The position numbers and the translations under genes are program-made. This document shows positions 46,775-59,106 of a stretch of DNA of 64,000 bases, piece after piece (position 1 is the stretch's first letter; the number at the start of each line of letters is the position of its first letter). The DNA comes from Arachis hypogaea (Eukaryota; Streptophyta; Magnoliopsida; Fabales; Fabaceae). The notes beneath the pieces are model-generated. The model did not search any database, was not told where the DNA came from, and saw nothing but the letters and a program-made list of their open reading frames with translations. The stretch lies in NCBI RefSeq assembly GCF_003086295.3, contig NC_092048.1, forward strand, positions 36,952,425-37,016,424, read 5' to 3'.

Positions 46775-47307
46775 TTGAATTTCAAAAGCTTTGGTAGAGA
46801 GAGGGAGCAGAGCAAGCAAGAGGGGAGGGCGAAGCCGAACATCAAAAAGGTCCCTTCACTTCTCTTTCTCTCTCTTTCTCTTTCCATTTCTCATCTCTTG
46901 GTTGAGTTGAGTTCAGCTTCATCACTTATCTTCCCCTCTTCTTTGTGCGGTTCCCTCAACCGCTCTCTCAGTCTCTGTCTCTTTCTGTGTGGTTCCTCGG
47001 GTTCTGCGTTGCTATCCGGATCCAAGTCACTTGAATTGTGCCCACTATTCTTCGAGCTTGGGGTCTTGGCTACCGAGCTGCTCAATCGCGTGTATTTTTG
47101 CGCTTTATTTATTTCTCGAGACTTTGGAATGGGTTTTGGATCTGGAAGTCAGCCAATTTCAGCTGATTTTTGTTGATTCTGAGGGAATCATCGTTGCTCC
47201 AACCTCTGCTTTCTTTCTTCTTGATTATCCAAGTATTGAGAAAGGAATTCGGAACTCTCCGTGAATTCTTAACATTTCTAATTTTTTTTTTTTAGTATTT
47301 ATATGTG
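46775..47307 (+). promoter_or_regulatory. 5' leader region of the TCX gene
   Basis: GA-rich then CT-rich sequence (ctctctttctctttcc at 46866-46890) typical of a plant transcription start and 5' UTR. An acceptor-like tract, (t)12-ag at 47283-47294, lies just before the ATG and suggests a 5'-UTR intron. Upstream ATGs occur (46775, 47129), so short uORFs are possible. Confidence 0.45.
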
Positions 47308-50300
47308 ATGGGGGAAGGAGAAGGAGGTGATTGCGCTTTGAGAAATGTGGCATCGGATGCACCTACGGTGCCGGTGCTGGTGCCGCCGTCGGATATTCCC
47401 GCCAAGAAGCTTGCAAGGCAGCTTGATTTCACCGGCTTAGCCGGGATGCCGGGCGGCGCGCCATTTCCAGAGAACTCGCAGTTGCGGCAGCAACAGCAAC
47501 AACAGCTTCAGCCGCAAGTGGTGGCACAGTCACAGTCACGGTCACATCCGCAGACAATGACGCAGCCGATGGTAATGATGCCGATGCCGCATCCGCCGCA
47601 GGCGCCACGCCTTTCAACGAGGGTTGGGTGAGTACTAACTGTTTTAGTCTTCTGAGTTTTGACAACATGAATTTTGAAATTGCTCTTTTTCTTGCTTTAG
47701 TTTAAAACCGAAAAATTGTGGCCTTTGTTACTTCATGTTCATTACTCGCTTTCCCTCCTTCTGGATAGGGTCGGTTCAAAATTATTAGTCAGTCTTTTCC
47801 TTAACACCGTTCTCCCTCTATTATTCTTCGCTTCAACTCTATTAACAACTTATTTCTTTGCAAACAATATATTCTTTTATTTCTTTGCCTACTGTAATTT
47901 CCATTTCGGTCTCTGTGTTTTTCTGTGGTTGGGAAACCAGATATGAATAATCTAGTAGATAGTGAGGGTTTAATTTATGCCCTTGAGTTCAAATCTTTGC
48001 TAATTTAGATTATTTTTCTTTACATGAAAACTTAGCTAAAATGATTTAATCTTCATTCTTCAACCAACATCTATTGTATTCAGTAAATCAGAATCTCCAA
48101 AACCAAGATCAAGGACCAATTTTGAAACAAAAGAAGCTACTCCAAAGAAGCAAAAGCAATGCAATTGTAAACACTCAAAGTGCTTAAAGCTGTAAGTATA
48201 ATCCCCTTTCACTCTCTCTGCTCTTGATATTGCACTGGTGTAGCATATTGGCTAGCTACCAGCGTGCAATCAAAAACTGTGATACTAACATTCAAAGTAT
48301 CGTGAGCAGATATTGTGAATGTTTTGCATCGGGAATATACTGTGATGGTTGCAACTGTGTAAATTGTTACAACAATGTTGATAATGAAGCAGCCAGACGA
48401 GAAGCTGTTGGAGCTACCTTAGAACGTAATCCAAATGCATTTAGGCCAAAGATTGCGAGCAGCCCTCATGGACCACATGACAACAGGGTATGTTGGTTTA
48501 ACTATTTCAATGGTTAGTGTTGTATGCCATGTTCTTGACTTCTCCCCCCACCCCACCCCCCCCCCCCCCCCCCGGTCTCTAATTATAAGTATTGATTGAT
48601 GATATGGTCTTTGTTAGAGTCTCACATTGCCCAGAGATAAGACTTGAAAAGCCTTTAAGTTTGGGTATCCTCACCTCATGAGCTAGTCTTTGGAGTTGAG
48701 TTAGGCTCACTCAAATATAATGAGATATTGAAACCTATTTTGTATTTGTTATTTGGGCCACCCCAAATGTTATAGGTTTGTATCATAAACTGTGTTGAAT
48801 TTTTATTTTGTATATTTATTAATTTCTTATGCTCTAAAGTTTTCTTATTTCTCTATTTGTGAACTTCAAAATAATGTAGGAGGATGCTGGCGAAGTTGTT
48901 ATATTGGGAAAGCACAATAAGGGATGTCATTGTAAAAAGTCTGGCTGCCTCAAGAAGTACTGCGAGTGTTTCCAAGCCAACATTCTTTGTTCCGAAAATT
49001 GTAAATGCATGGATTGCAAGAATTTTGAGGGAAGTGAAGAGAGACAAGCATTGTTCCATGGAGATCAAAATATCAACATGACATATATTCAGCAAGCAGC
49101 AAATGCTGCAATAACTGGTGCTATCGGTTCCTCTGGCTTTTCATCACCGCCAGTATCAAAGAAAAGAAAAGGTCAGGAACTCTCTTTTGTGCCAACAGCC
49201 AAGGATCCATCCATTGGAAAGCTAGGAAAACAGGTAGAACTTTATCATAGTATGAGAAGCAGCAGAGACTTTTTCTTGTTAAAAAAAAATTGAAAAAAAA
49301 AAAGAAGTTGCTCTCGAATTTTATATACTTACAACCTTATAACTAAATATTTTCTTAATGTTCACCAGGCAAACCATGTCAAAGGTCCTTTACCCTCCTC
49401 CTCCTTTTCTCCTGCCCCTAGTACTCATGTTGGAACTGCAACATTAGGTCCTTCAAAATTTATATACCGGTAGGGATAGTTATATTCATGAATGAAGATG
49501 CTTGTAATCAATTTAGTTGTTAACTTAGATTTTTTTTTGAAGGTCTGTATTGGCAGACATACTACAACCAGAGCACTTGAAGGAGCTTTGTTCAGTCCTA
49601 GTGCTACTATCTGGACAAGCCGCGAAGACAGTAACAGGTAACTTGTCATTTAAGTCACGATACTAATTTTCCTGACAGGTTTGGAAAGACCATTGTATTT
49701 TCTTTCATCTTTTTTGTGTGTAGATTGGTAGTAAATTTGAAGAGGAATCTCTTCACTTTCCTTCTAGAAGTCGGAGTAGTTCCATATAATCAGTTAGCAT
49801 CAATTATATATGGGGCCAAATCTGTGTTTACAAATTGAATTTTGTTAAAATGGTTGCTCTAAATTCAACTACAACTGAATAACAAAAGGTTTTTAATCAC
49901 AAGGGGTTCAGAATGTCTATTCACCACCCTCAATTGCCAAATAAAAACAGCAAGATAACTGGTTCTGTTATTTACTGAAAATTTCAGTAGTAAATTCACC
50001 AGTAAATATGGTCCCCGATATTATTATATGTAGACTTTGAACTAAAGTTTGTGGGCTAGAGCGTGCTAAGTTTCTGCTCAATTGGTGCTTCTTGTTATTT
50101 ACCAAATAATATGAGAATGGTCAATGCAAATTATTGATTAATTTCCTCTCACCAACTACCGTTATTATTTTAACCAGACCAGAAAAATATAATGCACAAA
50201 CATATAGAAGATCAGACAGAAACTTCCCTTGCTTCTTCAACTCAACAACAGTTACCAAGCCAAAAGGGAACTAATGTTGAGAAAGCTACGTCTGGTGATT

Positions 50301-51000
50301 GTTCAAGTGAGAACCGAATAGATAAGGTCAGCCCAGATAATTCTAGTTCAGACGGTGTTGGTGTCCTCAAAGGGAGGCCAATGTCTCCTGGAACTTTAGC
50401 ATTAATGTGCGATGAGCATGATACAATGTTTATGACTGCTGTCTCTCCTAGTGAGCCAATTTCTCACACTTGTAACATATCTTCTCAATTGCCTTGTGGA
50501 CAAAAAATGACTGAGTTATATGCAGAGCAAGAAAAGATTGTTTTGACAAAGTTCAGAGATTTTCTTAATAGAGTTATCACTATGGGAGAAATAAATGGTA
50601 AGTTAATATTAGGGAAAAAGGAATTATTAACTTATTGTGGTGGAGACTATTGAAATATTCTAATTTTCTGAAGTGGAGAATATATATTCATATTAATTTA
50701 TAGATTGAATATTATCTCTGTTTTTCATTACCTATTTTTATCGTTAGAAGTGGCTAATCTAAATTCCCATGAACAGAAACAAAATATTCTTCATTAGCCA
50801 GAAGTGAATTGGAGAGTCATAGGGACCCAGTGGTCAATGGCACTGAAAATGCTAGAACTGAGACAGTAGATGAAGGAGCCACTAAAATTGGTGTTGCCAA
50901 AGCTGTTGTTCATCCTCTGGCGACAAGTAGGAATTTGACTAATTCAATATCTTTGGTCCATAGTAATCTTGTTCCTGAAAATGGTGAAAAAGAGGTATGA
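47308..51000 (+). CDS. TCX5: Tesmin/TSO1-like CXC (CPP) DNA-binding protein, TCX5/6 type
   Basis: Eight coding exons with matching phases: 47308-47627, 48084-48191, 48310-48487, 48880-49233, 49369-49469, 49543-49637, 50178-50597 and 50777-51000, giving 599 residues. The ATG at 47308 fits the start [29 protein letters not shown] near residue 30 is typical of TCX5/TCX6 relatives. Two cysteine-rich CXC domains follow: [18 protein letters not shown] (about 130-170) and [17 protein letters not shown] (about 214-250), joined by the conserved [10 protein letters not shown] hinge. Such tandem CXC domains bind TTYGAA-type sites as part of the plant DREAM/MuvB complex and repress cell-cycle and DNA-methylation genes. 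No defects are seen. Introns 3 and 6 are the longest. Confidence 0.93.
48543..48574 (+). repeat. Poly-C tract in intron 3 of the TCX gene
   Basis: ctcccccca ccccaccc then an unbroken run of about 20 C, ending in ggtctc. It could form an i-motif, with a G-quadruplex on the complementary strand. It may also be an assembly-sensitive homopolymer. Confidence 0.8.
48612..48800 (+). mobile_element. Short LTR-like (TRIM-type) relic in intron 3
   Basis: TGTTAGAGTCTCACATTGCCCAGAG starts as many plant TRIM and small-LTR repeats do (TGTTAGAGTCyCACATTG). It is followed by gagttgagttaggctcac and ttgggccacccc. No second copy or target duplication is visible, so it would be a solo LTR or fragment. Confidence 0.4.
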
Positions 51001-52255
51001 AAGGAATCTAACTTACAAGGATGAAGGATGTTCAGAAAATACCATTAGAAGTATTTTGAGGTATGCTAGAACTTGTGTAATATAAAGTTAATGTCATTCT
51101 TCTTTTTCTAACTTAGCTTTGTAGGACTGTAGGTGTCAAGCATACAGGCAGGCCATTGATTTTTAACCAGAATCAATTTTTGTTTTTATCAATTTCTTTA
51201 TTTTCTTATCCATTCATATATATCTGAATTAATTATTTAATTAGAATCAATATAGCTTGTGAATTCCAGACTTTTAATTTCATATTTAACTTATTTGTTT
51301 TCATTTTAGGGCTTTTCTGGGCTTTGTTCATTTGTTATTGTTCAAATATTAGAGCCTTACAGTTTGGCCTACAGCACACTATAAGTGCGGTTTTGTTACG
51401 TACAGTTCAACAACTGATCTTGTATTATCTATTTTGTTTCATATAATTATGTAGTTGTATTCTCTGAACTCAAGATATAAAATGATGTATTGCCTACAAT
51501 CCTTGCATTTAAATTTTAGCTATGCACTCCTACAATAACTGACTACCTAGAGTCGCTGACCTCTTATTTCTTATTTCTTTCCTTAAAAAAATAAATTATT
51601 GAAATCGACCAACCTTCAAATATTTACCTAGGAACAAGTTACTGAGATTTTTTACTCAATTGCGGGATATGTAATAAGAGGGAAAAATTCTTCTGACATG
51701 TCGACTACTTTTAGAATATTTCTAAAGTTTATGCTAACTTTAATTGTTTCACTTGTATTCTTTAGCCTTTAGGGGTCTGATTGTTATGCTTCACTAATTT
51801 TTTTAGATAATTGTGTATTTAGTTATATATTACTGATAATTTACTAATAAGTAATAACTGTTCGAGTGAAAAAATGATATATCTAAAACATAATGTTTCT
51901 GAAAATATATTATACAGTATTATTATTGTTGGAGCAATAGACATATACATATTTCATTATTACTCAACACTATATATCAATTTTCACCAACAACATTAGT
52001 TCATTCATTTTTTTTACAATTTATATCAGTTTTTAACTTTTCAATAGCAGTATTAATTTTAGTTATTGACCCTTTATATTAAATGAAGGGATTCACACTT
52101 GCGAATTTTTTTTTTTTCCTTGTAATTTGATTTTATCTAAATAAGGATGATAATAGCAGTATAAATCATAGTGATTAACCTACCATTTTAAGTGAGGGGG
52201 ACATATTTGTCATTTTAACTGCTTATCAGATATTAGTCATATTACCATGATTCTG
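51001..52255. other. 3' region of the TCX gene and AT-rich intergenic DNA
   Basis: The first few hundred bases are presumably 3' UTR. The remainder is AT-rich with no coding signal on either strand and no recognised repeat. Confidence 0.4.
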
Positions 52256-52450
52256 AAAATTGAATTAGACGGGTTAGTTCAATTGAATTAACCGAAAATT
52301 GGTCTTCTAACTGACTCAGTGATAAAAAAAAATGTTTAACAAAAAATCAATGAAAAACCGGTCAAACTGGTAGTTAATTGGTGAATTACTGAATTGCATG
52401 AATCGGAACGGTTTTTGAGGGTATGACCGGTCTGCAGAGATACTCTAAAC
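52256..52450. repeat. Relic of the ACCGGTT-type small repeat
   Basis: gggttagttcaattgaattaacc ... aaaaaccggtcaaactggtagtt ... tgaccggtctgcagag uses the same phrases as the relics at 32299-32400 and 56335-56407. Ends are not clear. Confidence 0.45.
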
Positions 52451-52499
52451 GGCCTCGTTTTATAATTTACAAAAAAAATATTTGAAATCAGGAACCCGA

Positions 52500-53306
52500 A
52501 ACCCCGAACTCCCGACCGCTAAACCCACTCTAATTCTCACCCCCACATTCGTGGAACTACTCTCCGTCGACCAGCTCCACAGTCGCCGGCGTCGCTCGCT
52601 GTCGTCGTCGCCTCATTTCTGCTCGCGGTCGCCGTCCCGCACTTGACTCTTTTGCAGCAAGACTTTCAGGGCTGCAGTTGCACTCCTTGTCCTTTTCTGG
52701 GCCCTTGCCAAAAAATCAAATCCATCTTTCTCCCTTCTTCTCTTTCCCAAGACTTCATCTATGCAGTATGCAGTGCACACACTCACATCACCACTCTCTT
52801 TCCTCTTTACTTTTTGTTTTTTTTCTTTACACTTTCTATTCCAAGAATTTACTTTTTCTTAAATGATCTAATAGTTGCAGGTTCTTCATCCTTTGCTGAT
52901 GGTCATTGGGTTTATTCTGTTAAGTGGAGAAGGTAACTTGGGTTTAATTAGCTCTGGAACTTCTTTGAAAGAAATCATAATGTAAATCTAAATTAATTAA
53001 TTTATTTTTATAATCAATGTAGTTTTTGCTTCAATTTTGGTGCACAGATGGTTGCCTGGTTCTATGGAATTGAAAAAAATAGTGCATTTAGGGCTTCAAG
53101 GTGTGGCTCTAGCTTTGGAATATTTGGAATTCCGACTAAATTTAAGGAAAATGATGGAATTGTGGCTAATTTCTACAGCCTTCATTCATGAATTGGGTTT
53201 GATTTGCATTTCCCTCTTTGGAACACAGGTACTAATGCACTTTCACCTGGTTGTTGATTTCTTTCTCTATTTGGTCTTCGTTTTTATTTTAATTTTGTAT
53301 TACTAA
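52500..53306 (+). other. Gene-like GC-rich leader and exon fragments, unidentified
   Basis: A GC-rich block (52550-52640, gtcgccggcgtcgctcgctgtcgtcgtcg) resembles a 5' leader. Two exon-like pieces follow, with gttcttcatcc ... tggagaag|gtaact at 52881-52931 and gtgcacag|atggttgcctgg ... ggaacacag|gtacta at 53048-53228. The open frames give no protein I recognise. It could be an unrecognised gene start, a pseudogene, or transposon leader sequence like the MULE TIR blocks. Confidence 0.3.
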
Positions 53307-53339
53307 TTTTTTCATTTGTCAAGTGCAACCTGCAAGCAC

Positions 53340-53926
53340 TAGAGGTGACAAATGGACCGAAATTCATTGAGTTGACCGTGCAATTCGCTAAAAAAAAAAA
53401 GTGAATTAGGCTAAAAATTTAAAACTACTATAATTAAAAAATTCGCCTAATTCGCATCACCAAATTTGGGAACTTTGATAGATTTTAGTGGGGTGGGGCA
53501 GGCTTTCTCGACGAGTCTGTATTTTTTTTTGTAATTAAAGATAATAATTGAAGATGTTCTAAGTTATAATTTGGATTATGTTTTATGTTTGATTTATTAG
53601 AAACTTGAAGATATTTAATTATATATTTTGGACAATATTTATTTTTTTTTAAACGTTGATTTTATTATTTTGTTTCAAAAAACTTGGTTGATGATTATGT
53701 TTATTACATATTTAAAATTATAAAGATTTTGATGTTTATGAATTTAGAAATTATAATTTTTTTTATATCTTTAGAAATTATAAATTTATTGAAATAGTTA
53801 TAAAATTATATATATTATTTAATATTTAATAATTTTTTAATAAAAATAATAAAAAAATTAATTAAAAAAAAAAGAATAGAGGATCCCCTCACTAAGCGGA
53901 GAGAGCCAGTCCATTTCTCACCCCTA
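53340..53926. mobile_element. hAT-like non-autonomous element, ~590 bp
   Basis: The left end TAGAGGTGACAAATGGACCG matches the right end read on the other strand, TAGGGGTGAGAAATGGACTG. TAGRGGTGnnAAATGG ends with a CGGGC/GCGGGG-type interior are typical of plant hAT MITEs. The flanks (tgcaagca / tacaagca nearby) are only roughly duplicated. Confidence 0.6.
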
Positions 53927-53982
53927 CAACTACAAGCAAGCTTTAGTTATATTTATTAACTTGCTAACAAAAATAATTGCAT

Positions 53983-55133
53983 GAGTTAATAATACTCAAA
54001 ATAACCTTTAAAATTTGACCCCAAACTTAATTTAGCCTTTTAATTTTCAATTGACTTAAATTATTAAGTTGGTCTCTTGGTTCATTTCCGTCATCCAAGA
54101 GATGACGTGACACGATTAAGTGACACGATTAAATGACGTTGTTTTACTATTTGTACTTAAAGGACGTCATTTTACTCCTCCCTCTCTTTTTCTTCCTCTT
54201 TTTCAATGCCTAAACCTCCCACCACCCCAATGCCACCACCCTCAAATATACCTTTTCAATTCCACCACCCTTATCACAACCACCACACCACCCTCGTCCT
54301 CCCCTCCTCCTCATCCATCACTCCAATTCAGTTGCATCAAACTACAAAGCAATGTTACCAGCATGCGACGTTATCAGCAATAAACAGAGAGAGTAATAGA
54401 GTATTGTATTATTTTCAGTTATATCAAACTACAAAGCACAAACAGTCGGGCAAACAGAAATCTAACAAGGTCATAAACATTAACGAAAGCAAACAAAGAA
54501 TGAACCGGATCCGAGGTCTATACTCTGTTCTAGGAATAGAAGGATTAAATTTAGTTCATTAACATAAGCTTTTGCATTTTGCCTTCACTAATCCATTGCC
54601 CTTTTTCTTCGACATCTTTCTCTTAGCTTATCCTATTAATAAAACATTTTCTGTATGTAAATTCAAGATGTTTTAGACATCGACTTTATAATAACCATGA
54701 GAGACATCATGTCTATCAAGCAACACTTATGACATTATCTTCCTTATTTAAACTCAGAAATTTAAGAAATGAGGAATCTGTATCCAAATTGGAGTGGTGA
54801 ATGAGGGAGAGATAAGGAAGAGGGTGGTGATAGTGGTGGTAATGAGAATAGTAGGATTGAAAATATATGATTGAGGATGGTGATAATTAGACAGTGGAAG
54901 GTTCAGACATTGAAGAGAAAGAAAAAGAAAAGATGAGTAAAATAATATTGTAGCACAAACAATAAAATATGTCTTTTAATTATGTTACGTCATTTTCTTT
55001 GTAACGAAAATAAATAGAAAGAGTCAATTTGAGTCACACTTTAAAATTTTAGAGTATAATTTAGATTAATTAAAAATTAAAAATTAAATTGAATCAAAAA
55101 TTAAATTTTGTGAAACATTTTGAGTATTAACTC
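53983..55133. mobile_element. Mutator-like non-autonomous element, 1,151 bp
   Basis: The ends GAGTTAATAATACTCAAAAT and, on the other strand, GAGTTAATACTCAAAATGTT are inverted repeats that continue more loosely for about 100 bp (ttaaattttg / caaaatttaa). An identical 10-mer ataattgcat flanks the element at 53973-53982 and 55134-55143. It contains a C-rich open frame (54120-54562) with Pro/His-rich translation that I do not regard as a gene. Confidence 0.8.
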
Positions 55134-55274
55134 ATAATTGCATTCTAAGAAGCCATAGTGCTTCTATGACATGGCCAGTGTTGCATTAGGATGATTACTC
55201 TAAGTCGTAGTATATAATAGTAGTACAATATAGAGAGATATGTTAATTAGTAGTGAGCAATAAATGTCACTCAC

Positions 55275-55998
55275 TAGGAGTGGGTATGACCCGTCCAACC
55301 CGAAGATCCGGCACGGTACCGAACACTTTAAGGGCTATTTTGGTGTGATTTCATCAGATTTAGGGTTAGGTAAGGGTCTCAAAAATAGATCTGATCATTA
55401 TTTCAGGTCGGATCCGGACTATGGTTCGGGTCACCTGAATTCGATCCAGTGGCCCGGTCATCATACACAATTAATATTTTTTGTTACTAGTGACGGATGA
55501 TGGCTATTTTTATGTGAAATATAAGTATGGTAAACCTTAATATTTTGTGTTATTAGTTATTATAAGACTATAAGTTAATGTTTTATGTTTAAATTGCATA
55601 AGAGTTTAGACTAATGCATAATATTATATTATTTGTATTGATTTAAATATTTGGTGTTATTAGACAATATTAGTATTGATTATGGTTATGCTTTAATTTT
55701 AGAGAAGAGTTAGTTCTTGTTATATTTTTCTAAGTGAATTTTACTATGTCAAATAATGGTTGGAATCTTGGAAATTTGAATATTTTCACATGCTAGCTTA
55801 TAAGAATGTATCAAGGTAATCTAATGTTAACGGCCCGGTTTTTACTCGATTTTTACCCGGTATAATCGTAGCCCGAAAATATATAGGTTTTATCAGATCT
55901 AGGGCCGAATTCGAGTCTAATAAATAGGCTCGGTATATATTTTGAGCTAAATTTAGATCACATCAAACCTGATTTCATCCGATCCATGCACACCTCTA
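55275..55998. mobile_element. hAT-like non-autonomous element, 724 bp, perfect 8-bp TSD
   Basis: The left end TAGGAGTGGGTATG and the inverse right end TAGAGGTGTGCATGG are imperfect inverted repeats, each leading into CGGGTC/CCCGG-rich arms (cccgtccaacccg, cggcccggt). The identical 8-mer tcactcac lies at 55267-55274 and 55999-56006. No transposase. Confidence 0.85.
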
Positions 55999-56334
55999 TC
56001 ACTCACAAATCAAAATTGGGCACGGAAGTGAAGTGAACTCCTCTATTTCTCTTCGTCTTCATATTGGAGTCAACCAAGTTGTAAATTTTGATTGTTTTAT
56101 TCTGATGACTGATTGTTGGGTTATTTTTATTTATTCTACTACTTATGTGCATTTTTCATTTTCTTTTAATTATATATTTTGATGGTTAGATTTAAATGTG
56201 AAATTTTAGTAATAAAATATAAGTAAGTGATTATGGGAGTCGTAAAATTTTAAATTCTATTATATTAGTCTTTGATTTTAAATATTAAAAATTTTATATT
56301 ATATTTTTAATAATTTTATTTTATATTTTATTAA

Positions 56335-56410
56335 ATCGGTCGATCATGGTTAAATTCTTAAACGGTTGAACCAGTCACTTGACCGTTCCTTGACCGGTTC
56401 AATTCTCCCA
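56335..56410. repeat. ACCGGTT-type repeat relic in the PRORP promoter
   Basis: aaatcggtcgatcatggttaaa ... ggttgaaccagtcacttgaccgttccttgaccggttcaa repeats the wording of the relics at 32.3 and 52.3 kb. It ends about 50 bp before the PRORP start codon, so it forms part of its promoter or leader. Confidence 0.5.
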
Positions 56411-56460
56411 ATCTTCGTTATCACCTTCAAAGCTCGGAGAGGTGAAGGGAAAAGCCACAC

Positions 56461-59106
56461 ATGGCCACCTTCAACACACTCCAACCCCAACGCCTTCTCT
56501 CATTTTCCCTCTCTTCTTTTTCTTCCTCTTCCTCCTTTCCTCTTAGAAACCCCCTCCAACTCACAGCACGTGTTTCTTCACATCATCAAACCGGGCCTGG
56601 CTACTCTTCGGTCAAATCTCTAGTTGAAACACCAACCAGAAACTCAGTGAAAGCTGACACTGACACCAGATTCAATAGGAGAACACGTGGTTACAGAGAC
56701 AGAACCGCTTCTTCTTCCTCTACCTTGAGTGATAGTAGTAGTGGCAGACAAGCGGTTACTGAGAGATGGCAGAAGAAGGAGAAGGAGAAGGAGAATCTGG
56801 TGAACATGACGGAGGAGGAGAAGGACAAGAAGAATAAGAAGAAGAGGAAGAAGAAAGATGAAGATTCGGCAGAGTTGAAGTTGCGGGTTGCTCTTGATAT
56901 GTGCTCCAAAAGAGGGGATGTGATGGGAGCATTGTCCTTATATGACTCAGCTCTTGCTAAAGGGGTCAAGTTGGGCCAGCACCATTACACCGTTCTCTTG
57001 TATCTTTGTTCTTCTGCTGCTGTTGGTGTTGTTCGACCCGCTAAAAGTGGAACCGGTTCTCGAACTTTGAATGCATTGCTTTCATCAGCCACTGAAGCTG
57101 CCAATGTTTCAGCAGACTTGAATTATGCTTCAGACAGTGAAGTCTTGGTGTCAGCTTTGAATTCTGCTGAGAAATCAGCAAACCCTTTTGCAAAAGATGG
57201 TTCTAGCTCTAGCAGACAAGAAGATCATGGAATTATGGTTAGTGAGGATGTCAAGAAATATGCACTGCAGAGAGGGTTCGAAATATATGATAGTATGTGT
57301 TTGGATAAGGTCCAAGTGAATGAAGCTGCATTGACATCTGTGGCTAGAATGGCCATGTCCATGGGAGATGGTGATAGGGCTTTTGAGATGGTGAAGCAGA
57401 TGAAGATCATGGGGATAAATCCTCGGTTACGGTCTTATGGTCCTGCTCTATCTACCTATTGCAGTAATGGAGAAATAGATAAAGCATTTGATGTTGAAAA
57501 GCACATGCTTGACCATGGCGTCTACCCTGAAGAGCCTGAATTGGAGGCACTCTTAAGGGTAAGCGTACAAGCCGGCAAGGGTGACAAGGTATACTATGTG
57601 TTGCATAAACTAAGAAGTAGTGTAAGGAAAGTCTCACCTTCTACTGCATCTTTGATTGTTGATTGGTTTAAGGGTAGGCAGGCTTCTAGATTAGGGAAAA
57701 GAAGATGGGATATAGGATCAATAAAGGAAGCAATGGAAAATAGTGGTGGAGGTTGGCATGGACAAGGTTGGTTGGGAAAAGGAAAATGGGAAGTTTCTCA
57801 TACAACAATTGGAGATGATGGAATGTGTAAATGCTGTGGAGTGCACTTAGCCACTATTGATCTTGATCCTATTGAAACTGAGAATTTTGCTAAGTCAGTG
57901 GCATCCATTGCTGTGATGAGGGAGAAAAAGTTGAACTTTCAGAAATTTCAAGTAAGCAACTAGACAATGTATTTTAGTTCTGGTCTCATTTTACATGGAT
58001 GCAGTTGAATGAATAGAATTGTGAATTTCAGGCCTGGCTTGACTACCATGGACCTTTTGAAGCAGTAGTAGATGCTGCAAATGTAGGTCTATTCCGTCAA
58101 AGGAAATTCAAGCCATCCATGGTAAGTTACTGAATGTGGAAAATATTCAGCTTTTGTGCATGCTGTGACTGTTGATTAATTTTTTCTGAGGTGAAACCTT
58201 TAGGTCAATGCTGTTGTTAATGGAATACGGCAAAAGCTCCCTTCAAGAAAATTTCCCCTTATTATTTTGCATCATCGTCGTATCAAAGGAGAGAAAATGG
58301 GTGAACCAATCAACAGGGCGCTAATTGATAGGTGGAACAATGCTGATGCACTCTATGCAACACCTACAGGATCAAATGATGACTGGTAAGAACAATATGG
58401 GATGATATAATTTCAACAACTTATTCATTCACAGTTTCAACAAATTATGCATATCATCCTTCATTTGCTAACCTTTGCTTCAGGTATTGGTTGTATGCAG
58501 CTATAAAATTTAAATGCTTACTTGTTACAAACGATGAGATGAGAGATCATCTATTTCAGCTTCTGGGAAATGATTTCTTCCCCAAGTGGAAAGAGAGGCA
58601 TCAGGTGAGCAAAGAAAGTTTTTCTATCAAGGCTTTGTTTCGATAGTCTTGCTGCATGCTTTTTGTATAATATATTTGATTAAATAGGGTATGATTTATC
58701 GCCATTAATTCTATTACCATAATTCTAACACTAGTATCCTTGTTCAAATTTAAGGTACGGTTCAGTTTCACTGATTCTGGTCCGCAGTTTCACATGCCGC
58801 CTCCTTGTTCCGTTGTAATTCAGGTACTGGAAAGCTCTTTAGAACATCAAGGAGCTAATATTTTCATCTTTTGTTTTTTCCTAAAAAATGTGAAGCTGAA
58901 TAGAAATAATGGATATGTAAAGAGAAGAAAATGAGAAGGGAATATAACATGGCATATTTGGTTAGCAGGAATCAGAGCAAGGCCACTGGCATGTTCCAAT
59001 TGAGACAGAAATTAACTATGAATCGGAGAGAAGATGGTTGTGCATTACCCGCTCGACCTCAGGCATGGTTTGTGAAGATTCTTCAACGGCTACTGGAAAT
59101 AACTGA
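56461..59106 (+). CDS. PRORP1: Proteinaceous RNase P (PRORP), organellar type
   Basis: Six exons, all in phase: 56461-57951, 58032-58121, 58204-58385, 58484-58604, 58755-58823 and 58969-59106, giving 696 residues. The enzyme cleaves the 5' leader from pre-tRNAs without an RNA subunit. The Ser/Phe-rich, acid-poor N-terminus looks like an organelle transit peptide, followed by a Lys/Glu-rich low-complexity linker (about 95-140). PPR helices follow, including EIDKAFDVEKHMLDHGVYP. The zinc motif CKCC starts at Cys456. The NYN nuclease domain has Asp511 (VVDAANVG), Asp586-Asp587 (SNDDWYW) and Asp605 (VTNDEMRDH), spaced exactly as the four catalytic Asp of Arabidopsis PRORP1. The C-terminal zinc partners HWHVP and WLCITR are present. 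It looks intact. Confidence 0.95.

Noticed and set aside
47429..47668. Minus-strand Ala/Val-rich ORF opposite TCX exon 1
   Set aside because: It is a shadow of the GC-rich, Gln/Pro-coding first exon.
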